Source: Plasmodium relictum (lineage: Eukaryota > Apicomplexa > Aconoidasida > Haemosporida > Plasmodiidae). From it: a stretch of 64,000 bases of DNA. Numbering within the stretch: the stretch's first letter is position 1; the number at the start of each line of letters is the position of its first letter. Location of the stretch: the NCBI RefSeq assembly GCF_900005765.1, contig NC_041680.1:62001-126000 (forward strand), written 5' to 3'. Below, one piece after another: positions 46,880 to 57,320 of the stretch. A model generated the notes under the pieces. That model worked only from the letters and a program-made list of their open reading frames with translations, did no database searches and was not told the origin of the DNA. Position numbers and translations under genes: made by a program.

Positions 46880-47249
46880 AGCATTTTATTATTTATTATT
46901 TTCGTATTATAGGATGATAACAACTACACTATATTTTAATAAAATAAAAAATTAAATACTTCCATATATATATATGTTTTTAAGTAAATCATCTTTTTAC
47001 ATATGTAAATCATTTTTTTTTTTTTCTTTTAAATGTACATATATATAAAATATATATCTACACATGTTTCATATTTCATAAAAGAAAAAAATGATTTTGC
47101 ATGTGATTATAGGTGTATGTTTTAAAAAAAAAAAAAAAAAGATTCTTTTTATTTTTATCAAACGTTAAGCTTAATTATATTAGACTATGATTTATAAAAA
47201 GTGAAAAAAAAATTTTATTTTAATTATTTTATTTATTTTTTTTTTTTTA

Positions 47250-47340
47250 ATGGCAGTGATAAGCGAGCCTAAAGGATAATTTTAAAAGTTTTTCATATAT
47301 TTTATACAATAAGAATGCCGTATTCACTCTTGAAAATTAG
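47250..47340. ncRNA. Possible small RNA island downstream of uL5 (weak)
   Basis: The segment starts GGCAGTGATAAGCGAGCC and ends with GAATGCCGTATTCACTC. GTGATAA is one base off a C/D snoRNA box C, GGCA/TGCC and GTGA/TCAC can pair across it, and GAAT...ATTC forms a short hairpin. No clear box D (CTGA) follows. In AT-rich genomes such GC islands outside genes often mark structured RNAs. Strand and ends are not determined. Confidence 0.22.
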
Positions 47341-48135
47341 AAAATAATAAAAAAGATAAAATGAAATACCAAAAATAAAATTAATAACAGTAATAAAAGT
47401 ATCATACTGTGTATAAATTTCTTCAAAACCCCCAAAAAAAAAAGGAAAAAAATAGCAAGAACAAAAGAAACATAAACTTTTATTATTATTCTAATATGTG
47501 AATTATATTTATTTTTATTTCATTGTTAATGTATCAATATGTTAAAAAAAAAAAAAAATTAAAGTGTCTATATAATATAATGCAGATTTTTTATTTAAAA
47601 TTTTTTTTTTCTATTAACTAAAAAAAAAAAATACTAGCATTTTATCAAAGTATTTTTGAACATTTATTTTTTCTCTTACATTAAAATAGTACATTGTATG
47701 TTAAATATGATTTGAAGTTATAATAATTTTAATCATAAATATGTTTAAATTTGTTTCAGAATCTATTATAATATTTACAAAAAAATAATACATTAATTTG
47801 AAGTAATTATTGACTTTTTTTTTTTTTTTTTTTTTTTTTATAAGTGTAATATTTTTACGTGAATTTTTATTTTAGTATAATTTTGCACACAATATATAAA
47901 ATATAAAATCTTGTTATTCTTATTTCTTATCAAATTATAAAGTTACTAGTAAAGAATAAATAAATTGGAACAGTAATTAGATAGAATAAAATACTTATTA
48001 CTACATTGCTTTATTAAATAAAAAAATTATTAACATATTTATAAATTTAAAAAAAAAAAAAACTAGAACAAATCAAAAGAACGAATGTTTATCAGAACAT
48101 TAAAAAAAATAGAAAAAACAATAATTAATATATAA

Positions 48136-48139
<4 letters not shown>

Positions 48140-48194
<55 letters not shown>
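48140..48194. repeat. (AT)27 microsatellite
   Basis: A perfect AT tract of about 55 bases in the uL5-CDC50 intergenic region. Confidence 0.9.
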
Positions 48195-48196
<2 letters not shown>

Positions 48197-48842
48197 AATA
48201 CATGTATAAAAATTTTAAGTAGATACATTTTAGTAATTAATTATATATCTAGAATATTATATATAATAATAAATTATTATTTAATTATGTTTTCATCAAT
48301 AAATAATAAGGTTTTTTTTTTTAAAGTTTTGTAAATATAGATATATACTTGTTGATATTACTTATCTTAAAACCATCTTAATTATCATTATTATATATAT
48401 TATATTATATTGAAACCCTTTTTTTTATTAATTATTTCATGTAATGTTTTTTTTTGTTGGTGTCTAATTAAAAATATATATATATATACATGTATTTTAG
48501 TTAATTCTTTCATTTTCTTTTTTTTATTTTACCATCATCCTGCATATTATAACATATTTGAGGTTTTTTTAATCTTTATTTTGTCCTTTCTTTTTTCAAT
48601 CTTTTCTTCTTTTTTTCTTTATTTTTACTCATTCATTTTTATTTATATATTTTTTTTTTTACTGATATTGTTTGTCCTCTTTTCTTAGTAATTCCCTTAA
48701 GAAAACTGTTTTTTTTCTCATATATGATATATGTAAAAATAAAAATATATCAATGTTATAATTAAGAGGTTTAAAATTTTCTTTCTTAAGAAAAAAAAAA
48801 AAAAAACACTCAAATAGAAAAGAGTTTTTTCAAAAAATTATA

Positions 48843-50625
48843 ATGAATGATTCTAATGATATTAAGAAAAAAGAAAATAAAATAAAAGCTATAAATGTAT
48901 TTAGAGATGAAGAAGATGTAAAAAAGAATGTAGAAGCAAAAATAAGAAAAGGAAAGAGTAAAAAAAGGGGAGAATCATACGAAACTAAAAAACATACCCA
49001 AAAAAAAGGCACTTATAAAAAAGAGTTACAAAAAAATGATGGTATAGAAAGAGAAAGTATAAAATTAACAGAAAAAAAAAATGATAATGAAAAAAAGGAT
49101 AAAAATAATGAAATGAAAAAAAATATTATACAAATAAACAACTCAACAATAACAACAAAAAAAAAAACAGATGAAGAAAAAGATATATTTGAAAATAAAG
49201 ATACACAAAAATCTTATGAATTAAAATTATTAGGATATAACAAAGATGTAATAGATAGCGGCAACAATATAAATTATTTTCAAGACAAAAAAAAAAATTC
49301 AAATGATATGAATAACTATCTTAAATATACAAATAATATTACAAACAAAGAGGAAACTATTAAGAAAAATAAAAAAAATATATTAACGAAATATAAAATG
49401 AAAAGATTACAAGATGGAGACGAAGAAAGGGAACAAGAAGAAGAACAACAACAAAGAAAAAAGAAAAAGGAAAACAAAAATAATTTTGATATAAAAGAAA
49501 GAAAAAAAAATTCTATTATTGAAAAATTTAAACAACAAGAACTAAAATCATGGCAACATTATTGGACACCTCTATGTTTAACTATAACTTATTTATGTAT
49601 ATCTATAATATTTATAATAGTTGGTTTAACATTTATTATTTTATCTACAACAAGAAAAGAATGTAAAATACCTTATAATCAATATAAAAACGATTCTTTA
49701 ATTTTAGAAATAAATGAAAATTCTTGTTCTGGACCAAAAAGGCCATTTAGAAAAAATTCTTACATTTATTACGAATTACATAATTTTCATCAAAATCATA
49801 AAAAATATCTTATTTCCAAATCTCACAATCAATTAATGGTATATAAAATATATGTATGCAATTTCTCTATTTTGAAAATTATTTATTTGCAATATCATTA
49901 TTTTCAAATATATCTACATCTTTCCAATTTTTCCAATTTTTTTCTTTTTTCATTGTAAAAAAATGTCAAAATAAAATTTTTTTTATTTTTTATTTACACA
50001 GGGAAAAATATATACGAAAGCTAGCGATGTGTCTCAATGTTCCCCCATTACTGAAAATAAAGAGGGTAAAGTATTGCATCCATGTGGTTTGGTAGCAAGA
50101 AGCGTATTTAATGATACATTTTCCATTTACGCAGATAATTATTTGAAGCAAATAATAGAATTAGATGAATCAAAAAAAGCAATTACATGGTACAGTGATT
50201 ATAATAAATTTAAAAATCCATCAGAAAGTGAAATGTATATATATAGAGAACAAGTAGATTTCTGGTTAATGGATAAAAAATATTTAACAAATTTAAATAT
50301 GAATGAGGAAAACGGTTATGGGGTTGAGAATTCTCATTTTATTGTATGGATGAAAACAGCTGCTTTATCGAAATTTCGAAAAAAATATGCAAAAATAAAA
50401 TCAGAAGTGGAATTACCTATTTATGTAAATATAAAGAATAACTTTCCCGTTAATGAATTTAATGGAAAGAAGTACTTTATTATAGCAGAAGATTCTGTTT
50501 TTATTAACGAAAAAGTTCAGTCAATAGGTATTCTATATTTACTCATTGGCTTGATTTCTCTTTTTATTGCAATTTGCCTTATGTATAATCAATTGAAGCA
50601 CCCAAGAATTATTGGGCAAATATAA
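48843..50625 (+). CDS. CDC50A: LEM3/CDC50 family protein (P4-ATPase beta subunit), probably CDC50A
   Basis: Two exons, 48843..49838 and 50002..50625, encode 539 residues. CDC50 proteins are normally 330-400 residues; here a Lys/Glu/Asn-rich cytosolic extension of about 220 residues precedes the core. The core starts [20 protein letters not shown], followed by TM1 at about 240-266. The exoplasmic domain carries paired cysteines ([39 protein letters not shown]), the family's SVFNDTF motif, FKNPSE, the [20 protein letters not shown] block, and [12 protein letters not shown]2 lies at about 506-527, with a short cytosolic tail. CDC50 subunits chaperone lipid flippases. In Plasmodium, CDC50A is reported to pair with a guanylyl cyclase that has a fused P4-ATPase domain. 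The A-type call rests on remembered gene order. Confidence 0.88.
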
Positions 50626-52613
50626 TTTAAAAACAAGTAGTTTATTATGATACTAATATAAATATAGTATACAATAAAAAGAAAAAATTTGTAGAAACTC
50701 CAAAAATTGTATAAAAAGTAATTAGAAGAATTCTATATTCAATCAAAACAAAATTTTATAAACAATTTATATTTTTCGAAAAACAAAAATAAAAATGTTT
50801 TTTTTTTTAAATAAGAAAAAATAATATTTTTTGAAAAAAAAAAAAAAATTCATTTATTTGTTAATTGATAATTAAGAAGAAAAATCCTAATTTTATTATA
50901 TACTTATGCCTATTTGTTATTTTATTTTTATTTTTTTATTTTTTTTTTTTGTGTGTGTGTATGTATGTGTATATACATATTTATATGTTGTTTTGCACTT
51001 TAATTCCTATAAAAAAATATATTTATTTATTCTATAGAAAATTTTGTTGTATTACTTTTTTATATATTTTATTTTTTATAATTTAAGTTTCTCTTTTTCA
51101 TATTTTTCTTTTTCCTAAAAATGTGCTTTAAATTTATAAGGGTAAAACGCAAAAAGTGACCCTTTTTTATATTTGTTCGTATAAAGAATTGTTTTTAAAA
51201 ATAATTTTATAAAAATTAAAAGATATTACTATTTTGATTTTTTAATTCTCTTATTTATATTTACTTAACCATAATGATACTTTGTTATTATTACTTTATA
51301 TTTCTATTTTTCTATAATAAAAAATAACATGTAATTTTAAGAAATTTTATAAAAATTATCAAGTTTCAAAATCTTTTAAATAGGATTTTATTAATATTTC
51401 TAAACATATATATAAATATACGAGTGGATCATTAAATTGATATTGGATTAAAAAAAAAGTAGCTATTGAATTTATGTTTCTTCAATAACATTTTAACATA
51501 AATAGACAATTTATATTATGAAAACTTATAAATAAATAAAATAATATTATTTATATATATACTTTTTATTTAGTTATTTTATTTTGAATATATCTTTAAT
51601 TCCATTATACTACTTGTTAACATATAATTACTTCATTTAACTTTTTTTTTTTACATATTTTCTATATATACTCTTTTGAGCATTTGTCTTTATATTAACA
51701 TTTTTTAATACACTGTTATTTAATATTGAAATAAATTTTATATACAGTTTTTATTTGTAATAAACTTTTAGCAATTTATATAAAAAGAAAAAAATAACAA
51801 AATACAGTGAAAATATTAAAGTATAATCGTATCAAAATAATTACGAAAAATACAATTAAGATAGTTATTTATTTTTAATTATATTAAATAAAAAAAAATT
51901 TCAAACACTTACATGAAATTCTCAAAGCAAAAATATTACATATATATATGTATGCTATTTGCAAAAATGTTGTCTTAAGATACATCCAAAAAAAAAAAAA
52001 AAAAATTTATATATATGTATGGGTTTTTTCAAATGAAAATATTAAAATAATTTTAAAAAATATATAAATTTTAAAAAAAATAACATAAAAAAAATAACTA
52101 TTTTGATAATAATTAATAATGAAATTAGGCTTATTAAATTCTTCAAAAATATATAAAATTTCATCTAATATTTATATTATGAAAATTTAGAACAAAGTAT
52201 TCAATTTAAATTACTTTAACTATATAATAAAAATAAAAAAATTAAAATTAAAAAAAGTTGAAAAATAAAAATATTAATGTATAAAAATATCTCTTAATTT
52301 TTTTTTATTTTTATGGAAAATAAACTATATAAATTTTTTTTTTTTTTAAACATATATATATATATATATTACGCTTAAAAACTCATAATTGTTTTATAAA
52401 AGCTAATAACTTGTATATATATCAAAAAATATAAAAAAATTATAAAAACTTATTTATATAAATCCTTAATAAGAAACATTTATGAAAAATGAATATCCAT
52501 TAATGTACAAGTATTAATAAAAATAGAAGAAACACTTCAATTTTAATACTCTTCTTTTTTTTTAAAAAAGAAAAAAAAGTATATATAATAAGAAAAATGA
52601 TTTTTTTTTTAAA
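50626..52613. other. Intergenic region (2 kb) with a small hairpin
   Basis: Between CDC50 and the 1307-residue gene, both plus. It holds a GT-rich patch at 50951-50976 and a 6-bp stem at 51138-51164 followed by a T run. A 73-codon Phe/Tyr-rich frame at 50865 is noise. Nothing else recognised. Confidence 0.55.
51138..51164. other. GC-containing hairpin followed by a T run
   Basis: AAGGGT (51138-51143) pairs with ACCCTT (51159-51164) across a 15-base loop; TTTT follows. It lies about 510 bases after the CDC50 stop codon. It might mark a transcript end, but eukaryotic mRNA ends do not need such a structure. Confidence 0.3.
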
Positions 52614-55600
52614 ATGTTATTTTTTAAGTTTATATTAGTAAGTTTATTTATTTGTGTTCATCCAAAAGCATTATGTAATTTAATTATCCACCCATCTTTA
52701 GCTGATTTTTTTGTTGAAAATTTTAGAGATAACGTTTATATATCATCTAATAATGTTATAAATAAAAAACTTTCATCTCCATATTGCTCAAGTTGTGATG
52801 ACTTAGATTGCCATAATATAAATAAGGATAATACTGAAAATGAAAAAAAAGTTACAAAAAAAAAAGAAAGATGTGATGAGGAAGAACAAGTAAAATATAT
52901 ATATTTACATACAAATCCCTTTTTTACTACTATTAAAGAAGAAACAATGAATAAAGTTAAAAAGGAAAAAGAAAATAATGAAAAGCATAACATATTTTAT
53001 AAATTCTTTCATTTTTTATTAGATACTTTTTCTTTTTTTACAAAAACTGATAACCAAATAAAGAATTCTAAAAAATTATATTCTTATTTTATTGATAAAA
53101 ATAAAACAAATATATTAAATAACTCTACTGATTTAACTAACAGTAATAATAAATATAAAATTAAAGGTTTATATATGGGAGAAAACCTAGGTGATATGAG
53201 AAGTTTATCTTTCCTATCACCATTATCTTTAGCAATAGATGAAATAAATTTTAATCAAATTTTTAAACATGCCTGGGATAACTCTTATTCTAATTATATA
53301 TATTTAAAAAATTCTAATAGTTATACCGATAAAAGAAATAATAATATAGAAAAACGTAACTTAATTAAAGAAAAGAATTCCATTTATAAAGAAAATTCTG
53401 AAAATATAAATAAAAAAAACATTCAAGAAGATGAATACAATTATGACGAAGATGAGGATGAAAATAACAATGATAATAGTGATAGTATACATTTGAAGAA
53501 ATCATTTAATCTTATTAATAACAACAATTTATTATTAAGGTATATTATGAGATATAACGAAGATTTAGAATATTTCAAAATCTTTAAAAAAATAGAGAAT
53601 GAAATTAGCTTAAATACTGCTAGCAGTATTTTAAAAAAATTAAATATAGAAATAAAAAATAATTTTGACGAAGTTTTTAAAAACAACAAAAATTTAAATA
53701 TAGGAATTTGTACAAGAGATAAAGAGAAAAACAGTTCTTTATCAATAAAAAGAATTAATTTAAAATTACGAACACTGGATAGTTTACTTTGGAAAAAGAA
53801 AAAAAATAATAGTAATTATATTTTTGGTTGCGTATTTTTTCATTCTATTGAAAATTCTGAATTAATATTTAATTTAAAAAAACGTATAAACCCCAATGAT
53901 AATCACACACAATATAATAATTATTCATATGTTAATTACAATGGGGAATTTAGTAAAAATTATAAAAAAGACAAATTATTATTCATCAATAAAAAAAATA
54001 ATGAAAGCATGAAAGTTTCTGGTAATGTAATATATGAAGAATGGAAAAAATTTAACTCAAATAAATCAAAATTGATGATGCTTTCTACAAATATTTTAAG
54101 TAATTTAAAAAAATATAAAGATTATAATTATAGTAAAAACATTTATAAATTACAAATAGATTACAACGGTGTTTGTAAAAATGTTGTTTTTATTTATAAA
54201 TATCACAAGAAGATGTTTTTGGATTTTTTATTTCAGATGGATGTATGTTACAATAATAATTATATAAATAAAAATATACATTTTAATTATATAAACACTA
54301 GCATAAGAGCAAATTTTATTTTAAAAGGTATGTGGAATTATGGCATTTTAAAAAATATAATAAATATAGAAATATATAACAATAGTTTAAAAAAAAAAAA
54401 TAATAATAACAATAGTAGTAGTAGTTGTAGAAGTAATAATAATAATAATAATAATAATAATGATATTAATAATGATAATAATAATAATAATGATATTAAT
54501 AATGAAAACGGTGATAATAAGTACAATTTTGATCACTCAAAACAAAGTCATTTCCATGAAAATTTTTATATTTATAATGATTTATATGATTTAAAATCAG
54601 TTGACTATCAAAAAGAAAAAATAATAGATGATAATTTGAGATTTAATGAAAAAGGAAAAATCTACATGTATGAGAAAGTCTTAAATAGTAAAATACAATC
54701 ATCTGAACGATTTAAAAGAATGAAATTATTAAACATTCAAAATAATACACTAGAAGAAAAAAAAGAACATACATTTTTAATAAATAAAAGTATTAAAGAA
54801 AGTAATGATATTTTATTATTATCCAAAAAAGGATATATAGAATTTGAAACTCCAGTGGTATTAACTGAATTATTTATTGGATTTCATTATAATCCTTTAT
54901 ATGAATTTTTATGCAAAAAAAATAAATCTAAACTGAGTTCTAGTGTTAATTTAAGTTATTATGAAAATGAGAAATCTGAATACTTAAATGAATATGTTAA
55001 TAAGATTTATTGCAGTTATAAGAGGCCCTATCATATATATATTTTCTTTAATTTTTTTTTAAATAATAATAAAAAATACAATATAAAATTAGAAATGCAT
55101 ATTGATTATTTAAAAAATTTTAGAAGTAGTGAAGATGTTCCTTTTCAACACTTAAATGTATTGAATTATTTAAAAAGTAATATTAATTATTATAGAATTA
55201 ATAAAATTGAAATTGAATATTCTTTTTTCCCTTTTTCACAAGGAAACGAGTTTTTTGATCATTCCACCTTACCTTTCTATATATCTATAAATAATCTTAT
55301 AATAAATCAAAGTAAAAAAGTATATAATTACGTACCTATTTTTTATACAAACAAAATCAATTTTTTACAAGTTATAAGCAGAAATGCAAAAAATAAAAGA
55401 AAAAAGAAAAGTGATAAAATCAAAGATACAGAGAACATAAAAAAGGAAAACAATTCCTACATTTCAGAAGAAAAAATAAAGAAAGAAAATAACGAAAATG
55501 AAGGAAAATACAAGATAAAAGATGAACTATATTCAACTAATTTTCCTAAATTATTTCAAAATGAACACTTTAGAGAAAAAAAATACTGCTACTCTATAGG

Positions 55601-56537
55601 GAATAGTAAAAATAAATATAAAAGCAATTACATTAATTTTAATTCTTTTTCTATATTTACTTCTATAAATGAAAAAATATTTCTGAAACACTTAATGCAA
55701 TACAGCTGCACTAACAGTAATTGTACATATGAAGAAAATACCATGGATTTTCTTTTAAACAATTTAAAAAAAAAGCATAAAAAAAAAAAAAAAAATTTAA
55801 ATAACAAAAGAGAAGAAAACTTCTATATGCATAACCATTTAAGTTTTGAATTTGAACCTATTTTAATAAATCCATTTTTTGAAACAAAAAAGAATACAAA
55901 AGAAGAAAAGCTAAGTGAAATCCAAAATGAGTATTTCAATTTTTTAAAAACAGATTTGTCTAAATACCTAAAAGAAGATACTAAAAACATAGTAGCATAT
56001 AATATGAAAAAATTGTATACATTTGAATTTATAAACGAAAATTATGTTATTCCTCCTTATAATAAAGGTATTTTCATAAACTTTGAAATAAAAAATGAAA
56101 AGATATTTCTTGATCCTTATAATAAATTTTCTTATATTAAGCAAGAATTAAAAGAAAATTTTTATAATGATACAAGAAAGGTGTTTGATATAATTTATAT
56201 ATATTCTGCATTACTTCCAGCAGAAAGTGATTTATTTGATTTTAATTATTTAACAAAAAATAAATTAACATTAAAAAGAATTCAAAGTGAAAACGCTAAG
56301 ACGATGTTTAAAAATATAATCCCTTTTACAAGATACGAAGACTTCTATGATTTCAACCAAGAATATTCGCAAAAAATATTTAACTTCAATACTTTAGATT
56401 TTAAAAACAATTCTTTAAATAATGAATTAATTGACTTAACTATTGATAATACCTTAAATAAAACAAAAATTATAGAATTCATACAAAGCAAGCTACAAAA
56501 TGCTCTACAACTTAATTCGGAAGAAAAAAAAACTTGA
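52614..56537 (+). CDS. Large secreted or ER protein of unknown function
   Basis: A single exon of 1307 residues. It starts with a signal peptide (FFKFILVSLFICVHPKALC, cleavage near residue 22). Right after it comes LIIHPSLADFFVENFRDNVY, then a Cys cluster, CSSCDDLDC, near residue 60. No further hydrophobic segment long enough to span a membrane is seen, and no GPI-anchor tail: the end is SEEKKT. Ordered islands include MGENLGDMRSLSFLSPLSL, NSNYIFGCVFFHSIEN, YIEFETPVVLTELFIGFHYN, YRINKIEIEYSFFPFSQGNE and, near the C-terminus, FDIIYIYSALLPAESDLFDF. Between them are Asn runs (about 595-640) and Lys-rich inserts. The beta-rich islands give an impression of an ER-lumenal or surface protein. I recognise no family. 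Start chosen as the first ATG of the frame, which yields the signal peptide. Confidence 0.8.
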   Translation: MLFFKFILVSLFICVHPKALCNLIIHPSLADFFVENFRDNVYISSNNVINKKLSSPYCSSCDDLDCHNINKDNTENEKKVTKKKERCDEEEQVKYIYLHTNPFFTTIKEETMNKVKKEKENNEKHNIFYKFFHFLLDTFSFFTKTDNQIKNSKKLYSYFIDKNKTNILNNSTDLTNSNNKYKIKGLYMGENLGDMRSLSFLSPLSLAIDEINFNQIFKHAWDNSYSNYIYLKNSNSYTDKRNNNIEKRNLIKEKNSIYKENSENINKKNIQEDEYNYDEDEDENNNDNSDSIHLKKSFNLINNNNLLLRYIMRYNEDLEYFKIFKKIENEISLNTASSILKKLNIEIKNNFDEVFKNNKNLNIGICTRDKEKNSSLSIKRINLKLRTLDSLLWKKKKNNSNYIFGCVFFHSIENSELIFNLKKRINPNDNHTQYNNYSYVNYNGEFSKNYKKDKLLFINKKNNESMKVSGNVIYEEWKKFNSNKSKLMMLSTNILSNLKKYKDYNYSKNIYKLQIDYNGVCKNVVFIYKYHKKMFLDFLFQMDVCYNNNYINKNIHFNYINTSIRANFILKGMWNYGILKNIINIEIYNNSLKKKNNNNNSSSSCRSNNNNNNNNNDINNDNNNNNDINNENGDNKYNFDHSKQSHFHENFYIYNDLYDLKSVDYQKEKIIDDNLRFNEKGKIYMYEKVLNSKIQSSERFKRMKLLNIQNNTLEEKKEHTFLINKSIKESNDILLLSKKGYIEFETPVVLTELFIGFHYNPLYEFLCKKNKSKLSSSVNLSYYENEKSEYLNEYVNKIYCSYKRPYHIYIFFNFFLNNNKKYNIKLEMHIDYLKNFRSSEDVPFQHLNVLNYLKSNINYYRINKIEIEYSFFPFSQGNEFFDHSTLPFYISINNLIINQSKKVYNYVPIFYTNKINFLQVISRNAKNKRKKKSDKIKDTENIKKENNSYISEEKIKKENNENEGKYKIKDELYSTNFPKLFQNEHFREKKYCYSIGNSKNKYKSNYINFNSFSIFTSINEKIFLKHLMQYSCTNSNCTYEENTMDFLLNNLKKKHKKKKKNLNNKREENFYMHNHLSFEFEPILINPFFETKKNTKEEKLSEIQNEYFNFLKTDLSKYLKEDTKNIVAYNMKKLYTFEFINENYVIPPYNKGIFINFEIKNEKIFLDPYNKFSYIKQELKENFYNDTRKVFDIIYIYSALLPAESDLFDFNYLTKNKLTLKRIQSENAKTMFKNIIPFTRYEDFYDFNQEYSQKIFNFNTLDFKNNSLNNELIDLTIDNTLNKTKIIEFIQSKLQNALQLNSEEKKT

Positions 56538-57320
56538 AAAATATATATATATATAAATTAAATTAAAACAAAAAGGAATTAATTCTAAAAAAAAAAAAAG
56601 TATACAATAAAATAAAAAAAATAAAAAGGAGTTTGCTAAATAATTCTTAAAAATAAAACTAAGTAATTCCATAAAAAAGAAAAATTATAATTTTTTAATT
56701 ATTCATTTGAATGATATTTAAATTTGAAAATTTTACATTCTTTATAATTTTTATTTTTTTATTATTTTTGCTTATTTCCTTTTTTTTGTAATAGTTTTTA
56801 AGAAATTTATTTAATGTTCATTTAATACATGAAATTTTGTTTTTATAGCTTTTTTTTTTTTTTAAATGTCTTATTTGAATTTCATTTTATACTTATTTAA
56901 ATTTTATATGTTACATTATATTTTTATATGATAATAAAAACAATATATAAAAAATATTAATTTCTTTTTTTTCTTTTATTTTTAAGAACATAATTTATCA
57001 ATTTTTTTAATAAAATTTTTTGATAGTATATACTAAAAAGTAGACAAAATGGAAATTAGATAATTATATAAGATATATATGTATTTTTTTTTCTTTTTTT
57101 CAATATATGAATGTTTTAATTTTAAAGAAATTTCAATTTTTTAAGATAAGAGGTTATTTTATTTTATTGCCATTTAAAAAAAGTTCACAGAATTATAAAT
57201 TTTTTTTTTTTTTTTAATATATATATATATATTAAAATTAAAAAAAAATGAAAAATATAATATAAAAAAAAAAAAAATTAATGTTTTTCTGTGAATAAAA
57301 TGTAACGATTTTGATATAAT
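56538..57320. other. Intergenic between convergent genes
   Basis: 3' flanks of the secreted-protein gene and ARP6. T tracts and short AT repeats; nothing else seen. Confidence 0.6.

Larger units (their letters stand above)
46880..48842. other. Intergenic region with a GC-richer island and (AT)27
   Basis: Between uL5 and CDC50, both plus. A patch at 47250-47340 is richer in G and C than its surroundings and is listed separately. An (AT)n tract covers 48140-48194. A 92-codon Phe/Ile-rich frame at 48410-48688 is rejected as noise. Confidence 0.55.

Noticed and set aside
48410-48688. 92-codon plus-strand hydrophobic frame before CDC50
   Set aside because: Resembles a membrane protein only because T-rich DNA encodes Phe, Leu and Ile; no conserved pattern.
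50865-51086. 73-codon plus-strand hydrophobic frame after CDC50
   Set aside because: Same composition artefact, in the 3' flank of CDC50.
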